Positions 8,485-21,221 of a DNA stretch of 64,000 nucleotides are shown one piece after another. Position 1 is the stretch's first letter, and each line of letters opens with the position of its first letter. The notes beneath the pieces are model-generated. The model was not told the DNA's origin. It worked only from the letters and a program-made list of their open reading frames with translations, and searched no databases. A program made the translations under genes and the position numbers. Origin of the DNA: Tessaracoccus sp. MC1865 (GTDB lineage Bacteria > Actinomycetota > Actinomycetes > Propionibacteriales > Propionibacteriaceae); the NCBI RefSeq assembly GCF_017815535.1, contig NZ_CP072596.1, forward strand, positions 1,426,001 through 1,490,000. Direction: 5' to 3'.

Positions 8485-9609
8485 ATGACTGTCAAGACCC
8501 TGCCGCTCGTGTTCGAAGCCCCACGGCGGGGCAAGCCGCCCACACACTGGTTCGACCTCTCCATCGAGGAGCGCGTCGAGGCCACCAGGAAGCTCGGCCT
8601 ACCCAAGTTCCGCGCGGACCAGATCTCCCGGCACGTGTTCGACCGCCTCGAGGACGACGTCAACCAGTTCTCCGACATCCCGGTGGACATCCGCCAGGAA
8701 CTGGGGGAGCAGTTGTTCCCGAAGCTCCTGACGGAGATGACGCGGCGAAGCACCGACGACGGCACCACCGTCAAGACGCTCTGGCGGCTGCATGACGGCT
8801 CCCTGCTGGAATCCGTGCTGATGCGCTACCCGCACCGCACCACGCTCTGCATCTCGTCGCAGGCGGGTTGCGGCATGGCCTGCCCGTTCTGTGCGACGGG
8901 GCAGGGGGGCCTCAAGCGCAACCTTTCCCAGGCCGAGATCACCGCGCAGGTGATGGCTGCGGATCAGCAGTTGGCCGCCGGTCTGGTGCCTGGTGCCACC
9001 GGCCGCCTCAACAACATCGTGTTCATGGGGATGGGCGAGCCCATGGCCAACTACAAGGCGGTGATGGGCTCCATCCGTACGTTCCTCGAGCCCGGGCCCA
9101 ACGGGTTCGGCATGAGCGCGCGTGGCATCACCGTGTCCACCGTCGGGCTGGTGCCGGCCATTCAGAAGCTCACCGGGGAGGGGCTGCCGCTCACCTTGGC
9201 CGTCTCCCTCCACGCCCCCGACGACGAACTGCGCGACGAGATCGTCCCGATCAACACGCGCTGGAAGGTGGACGAGGTCGTCGACGCGGCATGGGAGTAC
9301 GCCCATGTCACGAAGCGCCGGGTCTCCATCGAGTACGCCATGATGCGCGACATCAACGACCAGGTGGCACGCGCCGAACTGCTGGCCAAGGTGCTCAAGA
9401 AGCGCGGCGACTGGGGCTGGGTGCACGTCAACCTCATCCCGCTGAACCCCACCCCGGGTTCGAAGTGGACCGCGTCGCGCAAAGCCGACGAGAAGGCGTT
9501 CATCGAAACCCTGGAACGCCGTGGCGTGCCCGTCACGCTGCGCGACACCCGCGGCCAGGAGATCGACGGCGCCTGCGGCCAGCTCGCCGCGAGCGTCGAG
9601 CAGGCGTAG
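8485..9609 (+). CDS. rlmN: 23S rRNA (adenine2503-C2)/tRNA methyltransferase, radical SAM
   Basis: 374-aa radical-SAM enzyme that methylates C2 of A2503 in 23S rRNA and A37 of some tRNAs. The [4Fe-4S]-binding CGMACPFC (CX3CX2C) motif lies near residue 130, followed by [10 protein letters not shown] late Cys in GACGQLA matches the methyl-carrying C-terminal cysteine; the second catalytic Cys is expected in the N-terminal half. ATG 8485 is chosen because upstream in-frame sequence lies inside cdsA. Confidence 0.95.
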   Translation: MTVKTLPLVFEAPRRGKPPTHWFDLSIEERVEATRKLGLPKFRADQISRHVFDRLEDDVNQFSDIPVDIRQELGEQLFPKLLTEMTRRSTDDGTTVKTLWRLHDGSLLESVLMRYPHRTTLCISSQAGCGMACPFCATGQGGLKRNLSQAEITAQVMAADQQLAAGLVPGATGRLNNIVFMGMGEPMANYKAVMGSIRTFLEPGPNGFGMSARGITVSTVGLVPAIQKLTGEGLPLTLAVSLHAPDDELRDEIVPINTRWKVDEVVDAAWEYAHVTKRRVSIEYAMMRDINDQVARAELLAKVLKKRGDWGWVHVNLIPLNPTPGSKWTASRKADEKAFIETLERRGVPVTLRDTRGQEIDGACGQLAASVEQA

Positions 9610-9628
9610 GTGCGCGCGCCCCTGATGA

Positions 9629-11053
<1,425 letters not shown>

Positions 11054-11059
11054 GCAGCA

Positions 11060-11088
11060 GCCACGCGGCGTGGCCGGCCGACGGCCGG
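11060..11088. terminator. hairpins between convergent gdhA and APH-like gene
   Basis: Two adjoining perfect short dyads, GCCACG-CGG-CGTGGC (11060-11074) and CCGGCC-GAC-GGCCGG (11074-11088), fill the 36-bp gap. They may terminate both transcripts. No T-tract. Confidence 0.4.
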
Positions 11089-11089
11089 G

Positions 11090-11782
11090 CTACGCCGAGG
11101 AGGCGAAGTACAGGTCGCGATAGCGCCGGATCCGGTCAGGGTCCGGCGCTTCGCCGTAGGCGGCCCAGAACTCGCCGTCGGCACTCGGGCCGAAGTTGTG
11201 TTCGAGTGACCAGGAAGCGACCGCCAGGTCCGCCCAGCGGTCGGCGACCCCGAGGTGGCCCACGTCGACCATCCCGACGAGGTTACCGTCGTCCCCAAGC
11301 AGGAGGTTGGGCACGCACGCGTCTCCGTGCACGATCGACAGGTCGTGGACGTCGGGTTGGTCGCCCACCCACTCCGGCGCGTCGAAGAGGGTGTCCGTCG
11401 CGTCGAGCGAATGCAGTTGGGCCAGGGCCAGAGCCAGACCCCGGGCCGCGACGTCCGGCCGGTCCTGCCACTCGATGGCGGGACGACCCGGGAGACCGAC
11501 GGTGACGATCAGCCAGCCGTCGTCGAGCTCCTCGTAGTCGGCCATGCGTGGGCTGGGGAAGCGGCTCGACAGCCAACTGAGGCGCTCCGCCTCGGGCTCG
11601 AGGTCGTGTGGGCTCCACTTGGCGTACAACGGCTTGACGTCGTCGGCGACGAGGCGGGCCGTGATGCCGCCCACCTCGTTGCGCCACACCAGTTCTTCGA
11701 CGCGGCGCTTGTTCACGGCGGCCCACTTCGTGATGGCGAACGGGACCGGGGTGCCGGGCGGGGGAACAGAGGCCTGAGACAT
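11090..11782 (-). CDS. APH(3')-like aminoglycoside phosphotransferase family kinase
   Basis: 230-aa protein-kinase-like fold enzyme. The Brenner-type catalytic motif is VHGDACVPN (about residues 150-158), followed by the metal-binding DVG in MVDVGHLGVADRWADLA and a C-terminal YGEAPDPDRIRRYRDLY, all characteristic of the APH(3') group. The N-terminal ATP-binding lobe is compact (VRLVADDVKPLYAKW-like region). The protein is shorter than the roughly 264 residues of typed APH(3') enzymes. No mobile element flanks it, so it is probably an intrinsic chromosomal kinase whose substrate is unknown. A TAGGAT box lies 7 nt before the ATG. Confidence 0.8.
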   Translation of the reverse strand: MSQASVPPPGTPVPFAITKWAAVNKRRVEELVWRNEVGGITARLVADDVKPLYAKWSPHDLEPEAERLSWLSSRFPSPRMADYEELDDGWLIVTVGLPGRPAIEWQDRPDVAARGLALALAQLHSLDATDTLFDAPEWVGDQPDVHDLSIVHGDACVPNLLLGDDGNLVGMVDVGHLGVADRWADLAVASWSLEHNFGPSADGEFWAAYGEAPDPDRIRRYRDLYFASSA

Positions 11783-11789
11783 GGTGCCG

Positions 11790-11795
11790 ATCCTA
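11790..11795 (-). promoter_or_regulatory. -10 box TAGGAT for the APH-like gene
   Basis: Minus-strand TAGGAT with 7 nt to the ATG; the message would be leaderless. The -35 is poor. Confidence 0.45.
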
Positions 11796-11834
11796 TGTGG
11801 CTGCCCCAGTTGTGGACAGTGGGATACTCAGGGG

Positions 11835-13037
11835 GTGCGCAGCATCGTTCTCCTCGGCAGCACCGGCTCGATCGGTACCCAGACCCTTGACGTGATCGCC
11901 TCCAGGCGGGAGCAGTTCAGGGTGGTGGGCCTGTCGGCCTCCGGTGGCAACATCGAACTGCTGGCCCGCCAGATCATCGAGTTCGAGCCGGAAACCGTCG
12001 CCCTCGCGAAGGCGAGCGCCGGGCGGGACCTCCAGCGGGCGTTGTACGACGCCGCCAATGAGCGCGGTTGGGCCCAGGGTGAGTACCGGCTCCCTACACT
12101 TCTCCTGGGCCCCAAGGCTTCCGCCCAACTCGCCGCGGTAGGCGCGGACGTGGTGCTCAACGCCATCACCGGTGCTGCGGGGCTCGAGCCCACCCTGGCG
12201 GCCCTGGCCGCGGGCAGCACCCTGGCGCTCGCCAACAAGGAGTCGCTGGTCATCGGCGGCCGGTTGGTCACCGAGGCCGCGCAGCCCGGCCAGATCGTCC
12301 CCGTCGACTCTGAGCATTCCGCCTTCGCGCAAGCCCTGCGTTCGGGCCGCGCCGACGAGGTGCGCAGGCTCATCCTCACCGCTTCGGGCGGCCCGTTCCG
12401 CGGCCGTTCACGCGACGAACTCGCCGCGGTCACTCCGCAGGAGGCCATGGCGCACCCCACCTGGGACATGGGCCGTGTCATCACCATCAACTCGGCCACC
12501 CTGGTCAACAAGGGGCTGGAACTCATCGAGGCCGCCCTGCTCTACGGCGTCGGCTACGACGACATCACCGTGACCGTGCACCCCCAGTCCATCGTGCATT
12601 CGATGGTGGAGTTCCACGACGGGTCCACCATCGCCCAGGCCTCACCGCCGGACATGCGGCTGCCCATCGGCATCGCCCTGACCTGGCCCGAGCGTCTCGA
12701 AGGCGCGGCCCGCTCCTGCGACTGGACGACGGCGGCCACCTGGACGTTCGAACCCCTCGACGACGACACCTTCCCTGCGGTGCAACTCGCCCGCCGTGCG
12801 GGCAGGGCGGCCGGCACCGCGCCCGCCGTCTACAACGCCGCCAACGAGGCCTGCGTCGAAGCGTTCTGGGACGGACGGATCGGCTTCCTGGACATCACCC
12901 GGATCGTGGGGGAGTGCCTGGACGAACACTTGGCGGACGGTCACGTCGCAGACGGCGACCTCACCCTGGACGGCGTCATCGCCGCAGACCAGTGGGGCAG
13001 GACGCGCGCCTCGGTCCTCGCAGGGCCGGCAGCATGA
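11835..13037 (+). CDS. dxr: 1-deoxy-D-xylulose 5-phosphate reductoisomerase
   Basis: 400-aa NADPH-dependent enzyme, second step of the MEP isoprenoid pathway. The N-terminal nucleotide fold has LLGSTGSIGTQTLDV. Metal/substrate motifs ANKESLVIGG, VDSEHSAFAQAL and the flexible loop with SGGPFRG and HPTWDMG are all present, as is the C-terminal NAANEACVEAF. GTG 11835 with AGGGG immediately upstream gives the normal start. Its stop overlaps the next ATG by four bases, so rseP follows in an operon; ispG, two genes on, is also in the pathway. Confidence 0.96.
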   Translation: MRSIVLLGSTGSIGTQTLDVIASRREQFRVVGLSASGGNIELLARQIIEFEPETVALAKASAGRDLQRALYDAANERGWAQGEYRLPTLLLGPKASAQLAAVGADVVLNAITGAAGLEPTLAALAAGSTLALANKESLVIGGRLVTEAAQPGQIVPVDSEHSAFAQALRSGRADEVRRLILTASGGPFRGRSRDELAAVTPQEAMAHPTWDMGRVITINSATLVNKGLELIEAALLYGVGYDDITVTVHPQSIVHSMVEFHDGSTIAQASPPDMRLPIGIALTWPERLEGAARSCDWTTAATWTFEPLDDDTFPAVQLARRAGRAAGTAPAVYNAANEACVEAFWDGRIGFLDITRIVGECLDEHLADGHVADGDLTLDGVIAADQWGRTRASVLAGPAA

Positions 13038-14317
13038 CGGTGCTGCTCACCGTGCTGTTCGCGGTGCTGTTCTTCGTGTTGATCATGGTGTCGATCGCGC
13101 TGCACGAGGTGGGCCACCTGGTACCCGCCAAGCTGTTTGGCGTCAAGGTCACGCAGTACTTCGTCGGTTTCGGCAAGACGCTCTGGTCGGTGCGCCGGGG
13201 CGAAACGGAGTACGGCGTCAAGGCCTTCCCGCTGGGCGGTTACGTACGGCTCGTCGGCATGTACCCGCCGAAGAGGCCGGGCGCGAAACAGACGTGGCTG
13301 ACGCGGGTCGCGGACCAGGCGCGGTCCTTCGAATGGGACTCGATCCGGCCTGAGGACGACGGCTCGTTGTTCTACCAGAAGAAGACCTGGCAGAAGGTCA
13401 TCGTGATGCTGAGCGGGCCCGCGATGAACGTGCTGCTGGCGTTCCTCATCTTCCTCGGCATCAACGTGTTCCACGGCACCTACCAGCCCACGCTGACCGT
13501 CGGTCAGATGTGGCAGTGCGTGGTGTCCGCGGAGCGCGAGGATCGCACCTGCACGGCCGACGACCCGCCCACGCCGGCGGTCGAAGCGGGCGTGCAGGTG
13601 GGCGACACCCTTGTCTCCTTCAACGGCGTCGCCCTCACCGGCTGGGATCAGATGGGCGACCTGGTGCGCACCAACCGTGACGGGCCGGCCACGGTCGTCG
13701 TCGAGCGCGACGGCGCCGAGGTGACCCTGCCCACGGTGAACACCGTGCTCAATCATGTGCCGGACCGGCTGGACCCGACCAAGTTCGTGGAGGCAGGGTT
13801 CTTCGGGGTGTCGCCCACCCAGGAGCTCACCAAAGCCGGGCCCCTGACCACGGCCGCCCAGATGTGGGACATGACGAAGCAGTCCACCGTCGCCCTGATG
13901 AGTTTCCCGGCCCGGATCTGGAACGTCGCCGCGGACCTGGTGACCGGCCAACCGCGCGACGTCAACTCCCCGATCTCCATCCTGGGGGCTTCCCGGGTGG
14001 CGGGGGAGATCACCACCACAGACCAGCTCGGCACCGCTGACAAGGTGGCGTCGTATCTCTCGTTGCTGGGCGCGGTGAACCTGTTCGTGGCACTCCTCAA
14101 CCTGGTGCCGCTGCTGCCGCTCGACGGCGGGCACGTCGCCGGCGCCCTCTGGGAGTGGCTACGTCGCCAGTTCGCACGGCTCGGCGGACGGCCAGACCCG
14201 GGGCCAGTCGACACCGCCAAGGGGCTGCCCGTCACCTACGCTGTGGGAGCATTTCTCCTGCTCGGGGGCCTCGTGCTGATCGCCGCCGACCTCATTTCCC
14301 CGATCCGACTTTTCTGA
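13034..14317 (+). CDS. rseP: site-2 protease, M50 zinc metalloprotease (RseP/Rip1 type)
   Basis: 427-aa intramembrane protease that cleaves membrane anti-sigma factors and other single-pass proteins. TM1 carries the zinc motif HEVGH (about residues 24-28). A periplasmic PDZ domain lies around residues 165-245 ([15 protein letters not shown]). The second metal ligand region LLPLDGGHV is near residue 360, followed by the final TM segment. ATGA overlap with dxr indicates co-translation. The dxr-rseP-ispG order matches Mycobacterium dxr-rip1-gcpE. Confidence 0.94.
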   Translation: MTVLLTVLFAVLFFVLIMVSIALHEVGHLVPAKLFGVKVTQYFVGFGKTLWSVRRGETEYGVKAFPLGGYVRLVGMYPPKRPGAKQTWLTRVADQARSFEWDSIRPEDDGSLFYQKKTWQKVIVMLSGPAMNVLLAFLIFLGINVFHGTYQPTLTVGQMWQCVVSAEREDRTCTADDPPTPAVEAGVQVGDTLVSFNGVALTGWDQMGDLVRTNRDGPATVVVERDGAEVTLPTVNTVLNHVPDRLDPTKFVEAGFFGVSPTQELTKAGPLTTAAQMWDMTKQSTVALMSFPARIWNVAADLVTGQPRDVNSPISILGASRVAGEITTTDQLGTADKVASYLSLLGAVNLFVALLNLVPLLPLDGGHVAGALWEWLRRQFARLGGRPDPGPVDTAKGLPVTYAVGAFLLLGGLVLIAADLISPIRLF

Positions 14318-14326
14318 CCAGCAGAG

Positions 14327-14332
14327 TAGGCT
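14327..14332 (+). promoter_or_regulatory. -10 box TAGGCT before ispG
   Basis: TAGGCT followed by 7 nt and the ATG of ispG. It suggests an internal leaderless promoter in the dxr-rseP-ispG cluster. Confidence 0.45.
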
Positions 14333-14339
14333 GTCGCAC

Positions 14340-15482
14340 ATGTCCGTGAACCTTGGTATGCCCCCAGCGCCTGCGCCGGTGCTCGCCCCCCGCCGCCCCA
14401 CCCGGAAGATCCGGGTCGGGAAGGTTGAGGTCGGTGGCGACGCGCCGATCAGCGTCCAGTCGATGACCACCACCAAGACCACGGACATCAACGCCACCCT
14501 GCAGCAGATCGCGGAATTGACCGCCACCGGGTGCGACATCGTGCGCGTCGCCGTCCCCAGCCAGGACGACGCCGAGGCGCTGCCGATCATCGCCATGAAG
14601 TCGCAGATCCCCGTGATCGCCGACATCCACTTCCAGCCGCGCTACGTGTTCGCCGCCATCGACGCCGGCTGTGCGGCCGTGCGCGTGAACCCCGGAAACA
14701 TCAAGCAGTTCGACGACAAGGTCGCCGAAATCGCCAAAGCGGCCGCCGACGCGGGTGTGAGCCTGCGCATCGGCGTCAACGCCGGCTCGCTCGACAAGCG
14801 CCTGCTGCAGAAGTACGGCGCCCCCACCGCTGAGGCCCTCGTGGAATCCGCCCTGTGGGAGGCTTCGCTGTTCGAGGAGGTGGGGTTCTACGACTTCAAG
14901 ATCTCCGTCAAGCACAACGACCCCGTCGTGATGGTGCGCGCCTACGAGATGCTCTCCGAGAAGTGCCAGTACCCGCTGCACCTGGGCGTCACCGAAGCCG
15001 GTCCCGCGTTCCAGGGCACGATCAAGAGTTCCGTGGCCTTCGGCGCGCTGCTGAGCCAGGGCATCGGCGACACCATCCGGGTGTCCCTCTCCGCCCCGCC
15101 GGCAGAAGAGGTCAAGGTGGGCCTCAAGATCCTGGAGTCGCTGAACCTCCGCCCCCGCAAGCTGGACATCGTCTCGTGCCCGTCCTGTGGGCGCGCGCAG
15201 GTCGACGTCTACACGTTGGCCGAGCAGGTGACCAAGGGTCTTGAGGGCATGCAGGCACCGCTGCGCGTGGCCGTCATGGGCTGCATCGTCAACGGCCCGG
15301 GCGAGGCCCGCGAAGCGGACCTCGGCGTCGCCTCCGGTAACGGCAAGGGTCAGATCTTCGTCAAGGGCGAGATCATCAAGACCGTCCCCGAGGATGAGAT
15401 CGTGGAGACCCTCCTGTTCGAAGCCCGCCGCCTCGCCGCAGAGATGGGTGAAGTCGGTTCCCCTGAGATCTCTGTTTCCTGA
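14340..15482 (+). CDS. ispG: 4-hydroxy-3-methylbut-2-en-1-yl diphosphate synthase
   Basis: 380-aa [4Fe-4S] enzyme of the MEP pathway converting MEcPP to HMBPP. The TIM-barrel domain has [15 protein letters not shown] and VRVNPGNIK. The cluster ligands are in the C-terminal domain, seen as [12 protein letters not shown] and [10 protein letters not shown]. Length is standard for the short bacterial form. It starts 22 bp after rseP with only a weak ribosome-binding site, consistent with a leaderless start. Confidence 0.96.
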   Translation: MSVNLGMPPAPAPVLAPRRPTRKIRVGKVEVGGDAPISVQSMTTTKTTDINATLQQIAELTATGCDIVRVAVPSQDDAEALPIIAMKSQIPVIADIHFQPRYVFAAIDAGCAAVRVNPGNIKQFDDKVAEIAKAAADAGVSLRIGVNAGSLDKRLLQKYGAPTAEALVESALWEASLFEEVGFYDFKISVKHNDPVVMVRAYEMLSEKCQYPLHLGVTEAGPAFQGTIKSSVAFGALLSQGIGDTIRVSLSAPPAEEVKVGLKILESLNLRPRKLDIVSCPSCGRAQVDVYTLAEQVTKGLEGMQAPLRVAVMGCIVNGPGEAREADLGVASGNGKGQIFVKGEIIKTVPEDEIVETLLFEARRLAAEMGEVGSPEISVS

Positions 15483-15511
15483 CCGGGGGTCCTTTCGTGC
15501 CATGTTGGCCC

Positions 15512-15517
15512 TAGAGT
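15512..15517 (+). promoter_or_regulatory. -10 box TAGAGT before the GNAT gene
   Basis: TAGAGT lies 7 nt before the ATG at 15525. No good -35. Confidence 0.45.
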
Positions 15518-15524
15518 TTCGCCC

Positions 15525-16361
15525 ATGACTTCAGGGCTGACGACGATGGGGGCGGGCGACCGCGAACGGGTCGCCCAATTCCTGGCGACGAGCCCGGTGG
15601 AGAACCTCTTCCTGAGTTCCCGGGTGGCCACCTACGGCCTGGACCGGCGCCGGCTCGGCGCCGTCTACGGCTACGAACGCGAGGGCGTTCTCACCTCCGT
15701 CCTCCTCGACGGCGGCACTCTCTTCATCGCGGGCTTCGACCCGGAGGCGCTGCCCGTCTACGTCGAGAAGTTGGGGCCCATCCGCCGCTGCACCTCGATC
15801 CTCGGCCCGGCCATCTCGGTGCTGGGCCTGTTCGTCGGCCTGGCGGAGCGGTACCGCGGTGCGTGGGGCGGCGTCTCCAACGTACGGAAGCGGCAGCCCC
15901 TGATGGTGCTGGACCACCTGCCCGAGGTCCCGCCGGACAGGCGGGTCCGCAAACTGACCCTCGATGACTACCCGAGCTATCTCGAGGCCTCGGTGCACAT
16001 GTACACCGACGAGATCGGCAGCTCGCCGTTCAAGTACGGCGGCGGCTACGAGGGCTTCGTGCGCGACCGCCTCCGGCAGGGTGACGCCTACGGCATCGTC
16101 GACGACAAGGGCACGGTGATCTTCAAGGCCGATCTCGGCCCAAAGCTCGCCGGTCAGGCGCAGCTCCAGGGGGTGTGGGTGGCTCCGCACCTGCGCGGCC
16201 GGGGGATCAGCGTGCCGGCGCTGGCCGGGATGTGCCACCTGATCATGGACCAGTACCCGCTGATCAGCCTGTACGTCAACGACTTCAACACCGCCGCCAT
16301 CCGAAGCTACGAGCACCTCGGCTTCGTCGAGGTGGGGGCGCTGGCGACGGTGCACTACTGA
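15525..16361 (+). CDS. GNAT-family acetyltransferase with N-terminal DUF4081-like region
   Basis: 278-aa two-part protein. The N-terminal half (VENLFLSSRVATYGLDRRRLG and the following beta-rich region) resembles the DUF4081 module found with GNAT domains in actinobacteria. The C-terminal half is a GCN5-like acetyltransferase with the acetyl-CoA loop at VWVAPHLRGRGISVPAL and the final LYVNDFNTAAIRSYEHLGF segment. An equivalent gene follows ispG in mycobacteria. Substrate unknown. Its last seven bases overlap the convergent gene. Confidence 0.85.
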   Translation: MTSGLTTMGAGDRERVAQFLATSPVENLFLSSRVATYGLDRRRLGAVYGYEREGVLTSVLLDGGTLFIAGFDPEALPVYVEKLGPIRRCTSILGPAISVLGLFVGLAERYRGAWGGVSNVRKRQPLMVLDHLPEVPPDRRVRKLTLDDYPSYLEASVHMYTDEIGSSPFKYGGGYEGFVRDRLRQGDAYGIVDDKGTVIFKADLGPKLAGQAQLQGVWVAPHLRGRGISVPALAGMCHLIMDQYPLISLYVNDFNTAAIRSYEHLGFVEVGALATVHY

Positions 16362-18370
16362 GCCACGATCCGCCCGTCCTGTCTCGGGGCCAGCGCGAAC
16401 GCCACCAGGTAGATGAGGAGGACCAGGATCAGCAGGTTGCTGTACCCGGTCAGCAGCGCGGCGTACTCCAGGCAGCCGCCCACGAGGGCACCCAGCAGGT
16501 TCAGCCCGAACGCCGCGCGGCCGTTGTCCGCCGCTGCGAACCGTTTGGCGAAGGCGACGTTGGCCAGGAAGATCGGCACGAAGGCCAGTGCGACGGCCAC
16601 GATCAACCGTGGCACGTAGGGCAGGCCCAGCAACCATTCCGGCTTGACCACGTAGGCGAGCGCGATGGCGACCCCGATCCCCGCGAAGAGCCAGGTGAGG
16701 GGAGGGGTGCGCCACCGTCGGGTGGTCTCGACGGCCAGCAGCACGACGAGCAGCACACCGCCGAACACCAGCGCGTTGACCAGCCAGGTGGTGCCGAACA
16801 ACAGCGCGAACGAGGCGATGTACTTGGTCTCCAACAGCATGAACGCCACGCCCATGAAGAAGAGGTCCGCATAGGGACGCATGTGCCGCAACGGCCCACC
16901 CAGGGCGCGGACGGTGACCGCGGAGGCCAGCAGAATGCCGGCCAGCACCCACAGGTACGTCGCAGGGATACCGTCGCCCCGGTAATAGAGGAACGGTGCG
17001 TTGTCCGTGGGCGGCGCGATCCGGTCTGCGGGCAGCACGTGGTTGTCGGTGCCGCAGACCTGCGCATCGGGGTTCTTCGCGATGGTCACCACGGCCTGCC
17101 CGCCACCTAGGAGGTCGACGCACGGGGCATGCCCGAACGCCTCCTGGGCGATGCCGCCGAGGCGGTCGATCAGCCAGTCCTCGCGGTAGTAGTTGTACAT
17201 CGAGAAGACACCGTCGTCGGTGAGCCGCTCCCTGGCTGAGGCGAGCGCCTCCTCGGTGAAGAGAAAGGATTCCAGGCGGATCTGTGAGGCGCCGCTGACG
17301 AGCGCGAGGCTGTCCGGCAGGGCGAAGAGGATCAGGTCGTACTTCTCGGAGGTGGTCTCCAGGAAGGCCCGGCCGTCGTTGACGATGCGGCGGACCCGTT
17401 CGTCGGAGTACGGGCGGTCCGGGTTGAGTTCGGCCCCGATCTCCATGATCCGTGGGTCGATGTCGACGGCGTCGACGTGCTCGGCCCCCTGCTTCAGCGC
17501 GATCGCCACGTCGGAGCCGGAGCCGGCGCCCACGATCAGGACCCGGCCGGGCTTGTCCGCCACCATGCGCTCGTACGGGGTGCGGTACAACCGCTCGGCC
17601 TCGTTGAGCTTGTACTCGGCCGAACCCATGACTTGGTGGGGGATGCCGTTGACCGTGATGAGGTGGAGCGCGTTGCCGTCGGAGGATCGACCGATGTCGC
17701 GCTGGGTCACCTTGTAGTAGGGGGACCAGGTCACCCCTGGCGTGACGGTCTCGGCGAGCAGGGAACCGACGATGACCACGCCCGCCGCGATCGACACCAG
17801 GCGGTGGCGGCCCCAGGCCAACCAGATCAGGGCCGCCACGACAAGCACACCCCACACGACCGACGGCGCCCTCAGGAACGACAGCAGGGTGAACAGCGAG
17901 ATGCCGATGAGGGACCCGATGAGGTCCCACCGGTAGGCGTTGAGGTTCTCCAACTCGGCGAAGCACCGGCCCACCACCTCGCCCGGTCCGGCGAGGATTG
18001 CGGCGACGAAGAGGAAGATCACCGGCAGCGCCAGCCACGCCGGAGGACCCTGGGCAGACAGCGAGGTGAAGTAGATGATGGCGTCGCCGGTGCGGTCGAT
18101 GGTCACAGGGAAGGCCCACACGAAGAACACGAGCAGCGCCAGCAACACAGGCGTCCACGGCACGATTGACCAGCGCTTGCGGGCGATCAGGAAGCCGGCG
18201 CCGATGCCCAGGAAGGAGCCCAGCAGCACGAAGTTGGAGAAGTACGAGAGGTGCACGACGTTGGAGCCGAGCCAGCGGATCAGCGCCAGTTCCATGAAGA
18301 GCATCAGGGCGCTGCCCACGACGAGGCGGGTGACGGTGCTCCGGGGCTGCCCGGCCGAGGGGGTGCTCAC
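16355..18370 (-). CDS. membrane-embedded spermidine synthase-like protein
   Basis: 671-aa protein with about six N-terminal hydrophobic helices (residues 15-215), a cytosolic Rossmann methyltransferase/SpeE-like domain (about 240-470) and several C-terminal TM helices. The AdoMet-type glycine loop is VLIVGAGSGSDVAIAL, followed by VDAVDIDPRIMEIG and LRLESFLFTEEA-like SQIRLESFLFTEEA. The family is annotated as polyamine aminopropyltransferase-like, but whether it makes polyamines is unproven; residues binding putrescine are not evident. GTG 18370 is the only plausible start and lacks a strong ribosome-binding site. It overlaps the GNAT gene tail-to-tail. Confidence 0.75.
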   Translation of the reverse strand: MSTPSAGQPRSTVTRLVVGSALMLFMELALIRWLGSNVVHLSYFSNFVLLGSFLGIGAGFLIARKRWSIVPWTPVLLALLVFFVWAFPVTIDRTGDAIIYFTSLSAQGPPAWLALPVIFLFVAAILAGPGEVVGRCFAELENLNAYRWDLIGSLIGISLFTLLSFLRAPSVVWGVLVVAALIWLAWGRHRLVSIAAGVVIVGSLLAETVTPGVTWSPYYKVTQRDIGRSSDGNALHLITVNGIPHQVMGSAEYKLNEAERLYRTPYERMVADKPGRVLIVGAGSGSDVAIALKQGAEHVDAVDIDPRIMEIGAELNPDRPYSDERVRRIVNDGRAFLETTSEKYDLILFALPDSLALVSGASQIRLESFLFTEEALASARERLTDDGVFSMYNYYREDWLIDRLGGIAQEAFGHAPCVDLLGGGQAVVTIAKNPDAQVCGTDNHVLPADRIAPPTDNAPFLYYRGDGIPATYLWVLAGILLASAVTVRALGGPLRHMRPYADLFFMGVAFMLLETKYIASFALLFGTTWLVNALVFGGVLLVVLLAVETTRRWRTPPLTWLFAGIGVAIALAYVVKPEWLLGLPYVPRLIVAVALAFVPIFLANVAFAKRFAAADNGRAAFGLNLLGALVGGCLEYAALLTGYSNLLILVLLIYLVAFALAPRQDGRIVAQ

Positions 18371-18433
18371 GCGCCCATCGTGCCCGTTCCGGGAGTCATT
18401 GGGGGGCTGAAATTCGATGTCTGTCCTGATGGG

Positions 18434-18439
18434 TAGACT
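18434..18439 (+). promoter_or_regulatory. -10 box TAGACT before proS
   Basis: TAGACT followed by 6 nt and the GTG of proS, a leaderless-type arrangement. Confidence 0.45.
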
Positions 18440-18445
18440 CGGCCC

Positions 18446-20205
<1,760 letters not shown>

Positions 20206-20209
<4 letters not shown>

Positions 20210-21150
20210 GCCAACCATCCCGGCCACCAGGTGAGCGCCGTGCCGGTTTCCTGCACCGGCGCCACCTGACCGCGCATGCCGTCGCGCCACTGCGGATCGG
20301 GATCCGCCGCGACCAGGCGCGCGAATCCGTTCAGGACCTGCGTCTCCAGCAACCCCCAGCCGGCGCGGATGGTCTCGCGGCTGTCCATCGTCGTGGGCAG
20401 GTCGAACGCCGCCGGTTGTTCCGGGGCTTCGGTGCCGAGTCTGTCGCGCAGGGTGTTGCGCAGTTCGCGCGCCCGGTTGAGGCGGACCAGCCCCGTGGGG
20501 TGGAGGGCATTGTCCTGGCTGATCCTGCCCAGGCCCACACCCAGCCCGTAGATCAGCGCCCACACATGGCCCAACAGGATGGGCAGTGACGCCTCGACGG
20601 TGGTCGTCTGCAGACGCCGCGCAGCTGCCTCGCCCTCCACCGGCGCGACCGCCTGGTTGCGCAGGCCGAGCACCGCGGTGGCCATCGAGGCGTAACACAA
20701 CCTGAGGTCCCCGTCCCCGGCCCGGGCTGCCATGTCCTCGAGCGCGTCCCCGGCACGGGAGACGGCGGCCTCGAGCCGGTTGGTCGCGACCCCGGGGTCG
20801 CTCGGGGCAGTGACGGGCGCAGCCACCACTTCGAAGGGCGCCTGGTCTGTCTCGGACAGCGGGTCCGGCACAGCGAGGCGGGCCACGTGGGCGTCGCACT
20901 GCGCCAACGCGGCGACGGCCCAGGGCTGGGCCTCCCAGTGCGGGGAGTCGACCAGTGCCGCGACGAGTGCGCGCAGATCCGCCACCGACTGGTGGGCCAG
21001 GGTGGCCTCCGGGGAGCGAGTCGGCTCAGGCGACGGCTCGGGCGGCGGGGCGGTCCGGGTGTCCGGCCCACCGAGGATCACCGGGTTCGTGGTGCATCCC
21101 GTCATTCCGAGGGTGAGCAGCGCGAGCGCGGAGCGACGGGAGACGGACAT
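20206..21150 (-). CDS. lipoprotein with ferritin-like DUF4439-type domain
   Basis: 314-aa exported protein. The signal peptide has a twin-arginine-like SRRSALALL and a lipobox-like TGC with Cys19 as probable lipidated residue. A Pro/Ser/Glu-rich linker follows to about residue 48. The C-terminal part (about 175-310) is helical, with [22 protein letters not shown], consistent with the ferritin-like DUF4439 family, which in actinobacteria is usually encoded between proS and rimP. Function unknown. A TACGCT box lies 7 nt before the ATG. Confidence 0.72.
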
Positions 21151-21157
21151 GCGGCCC

Positions 21158-21163
21158 AGCGTA
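21158..21163 (-). promoter_or_regulatory. -10 box TACGCT for the DUF4439-like lipoprotein
   Basis: Minus-strand TACGCT with 7 nt to the ATG. On the plus strand TATGCT at 21173-21178 could serve rimP-nusA. Confidence 0.4.
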
Positions 21164-21221
21164 GTGCGTGGGTATGCTGGGGCCTCACAATCAGGCGTAC
21201 AACCGGATACGGAGCACCCAC

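Noticed and set aside
11090-11782. APH-like gene as acquired resistance
   Set aside because: Base composition and promoter style match the neighbours; no insertion sequence or integron parts.
15531-18158. 875-codon minus-strand open frame
   Set aside because: Runs through the GNAT gene and another frame of the membrane protein; Arg/Pro/Gly-rich composition without domains.
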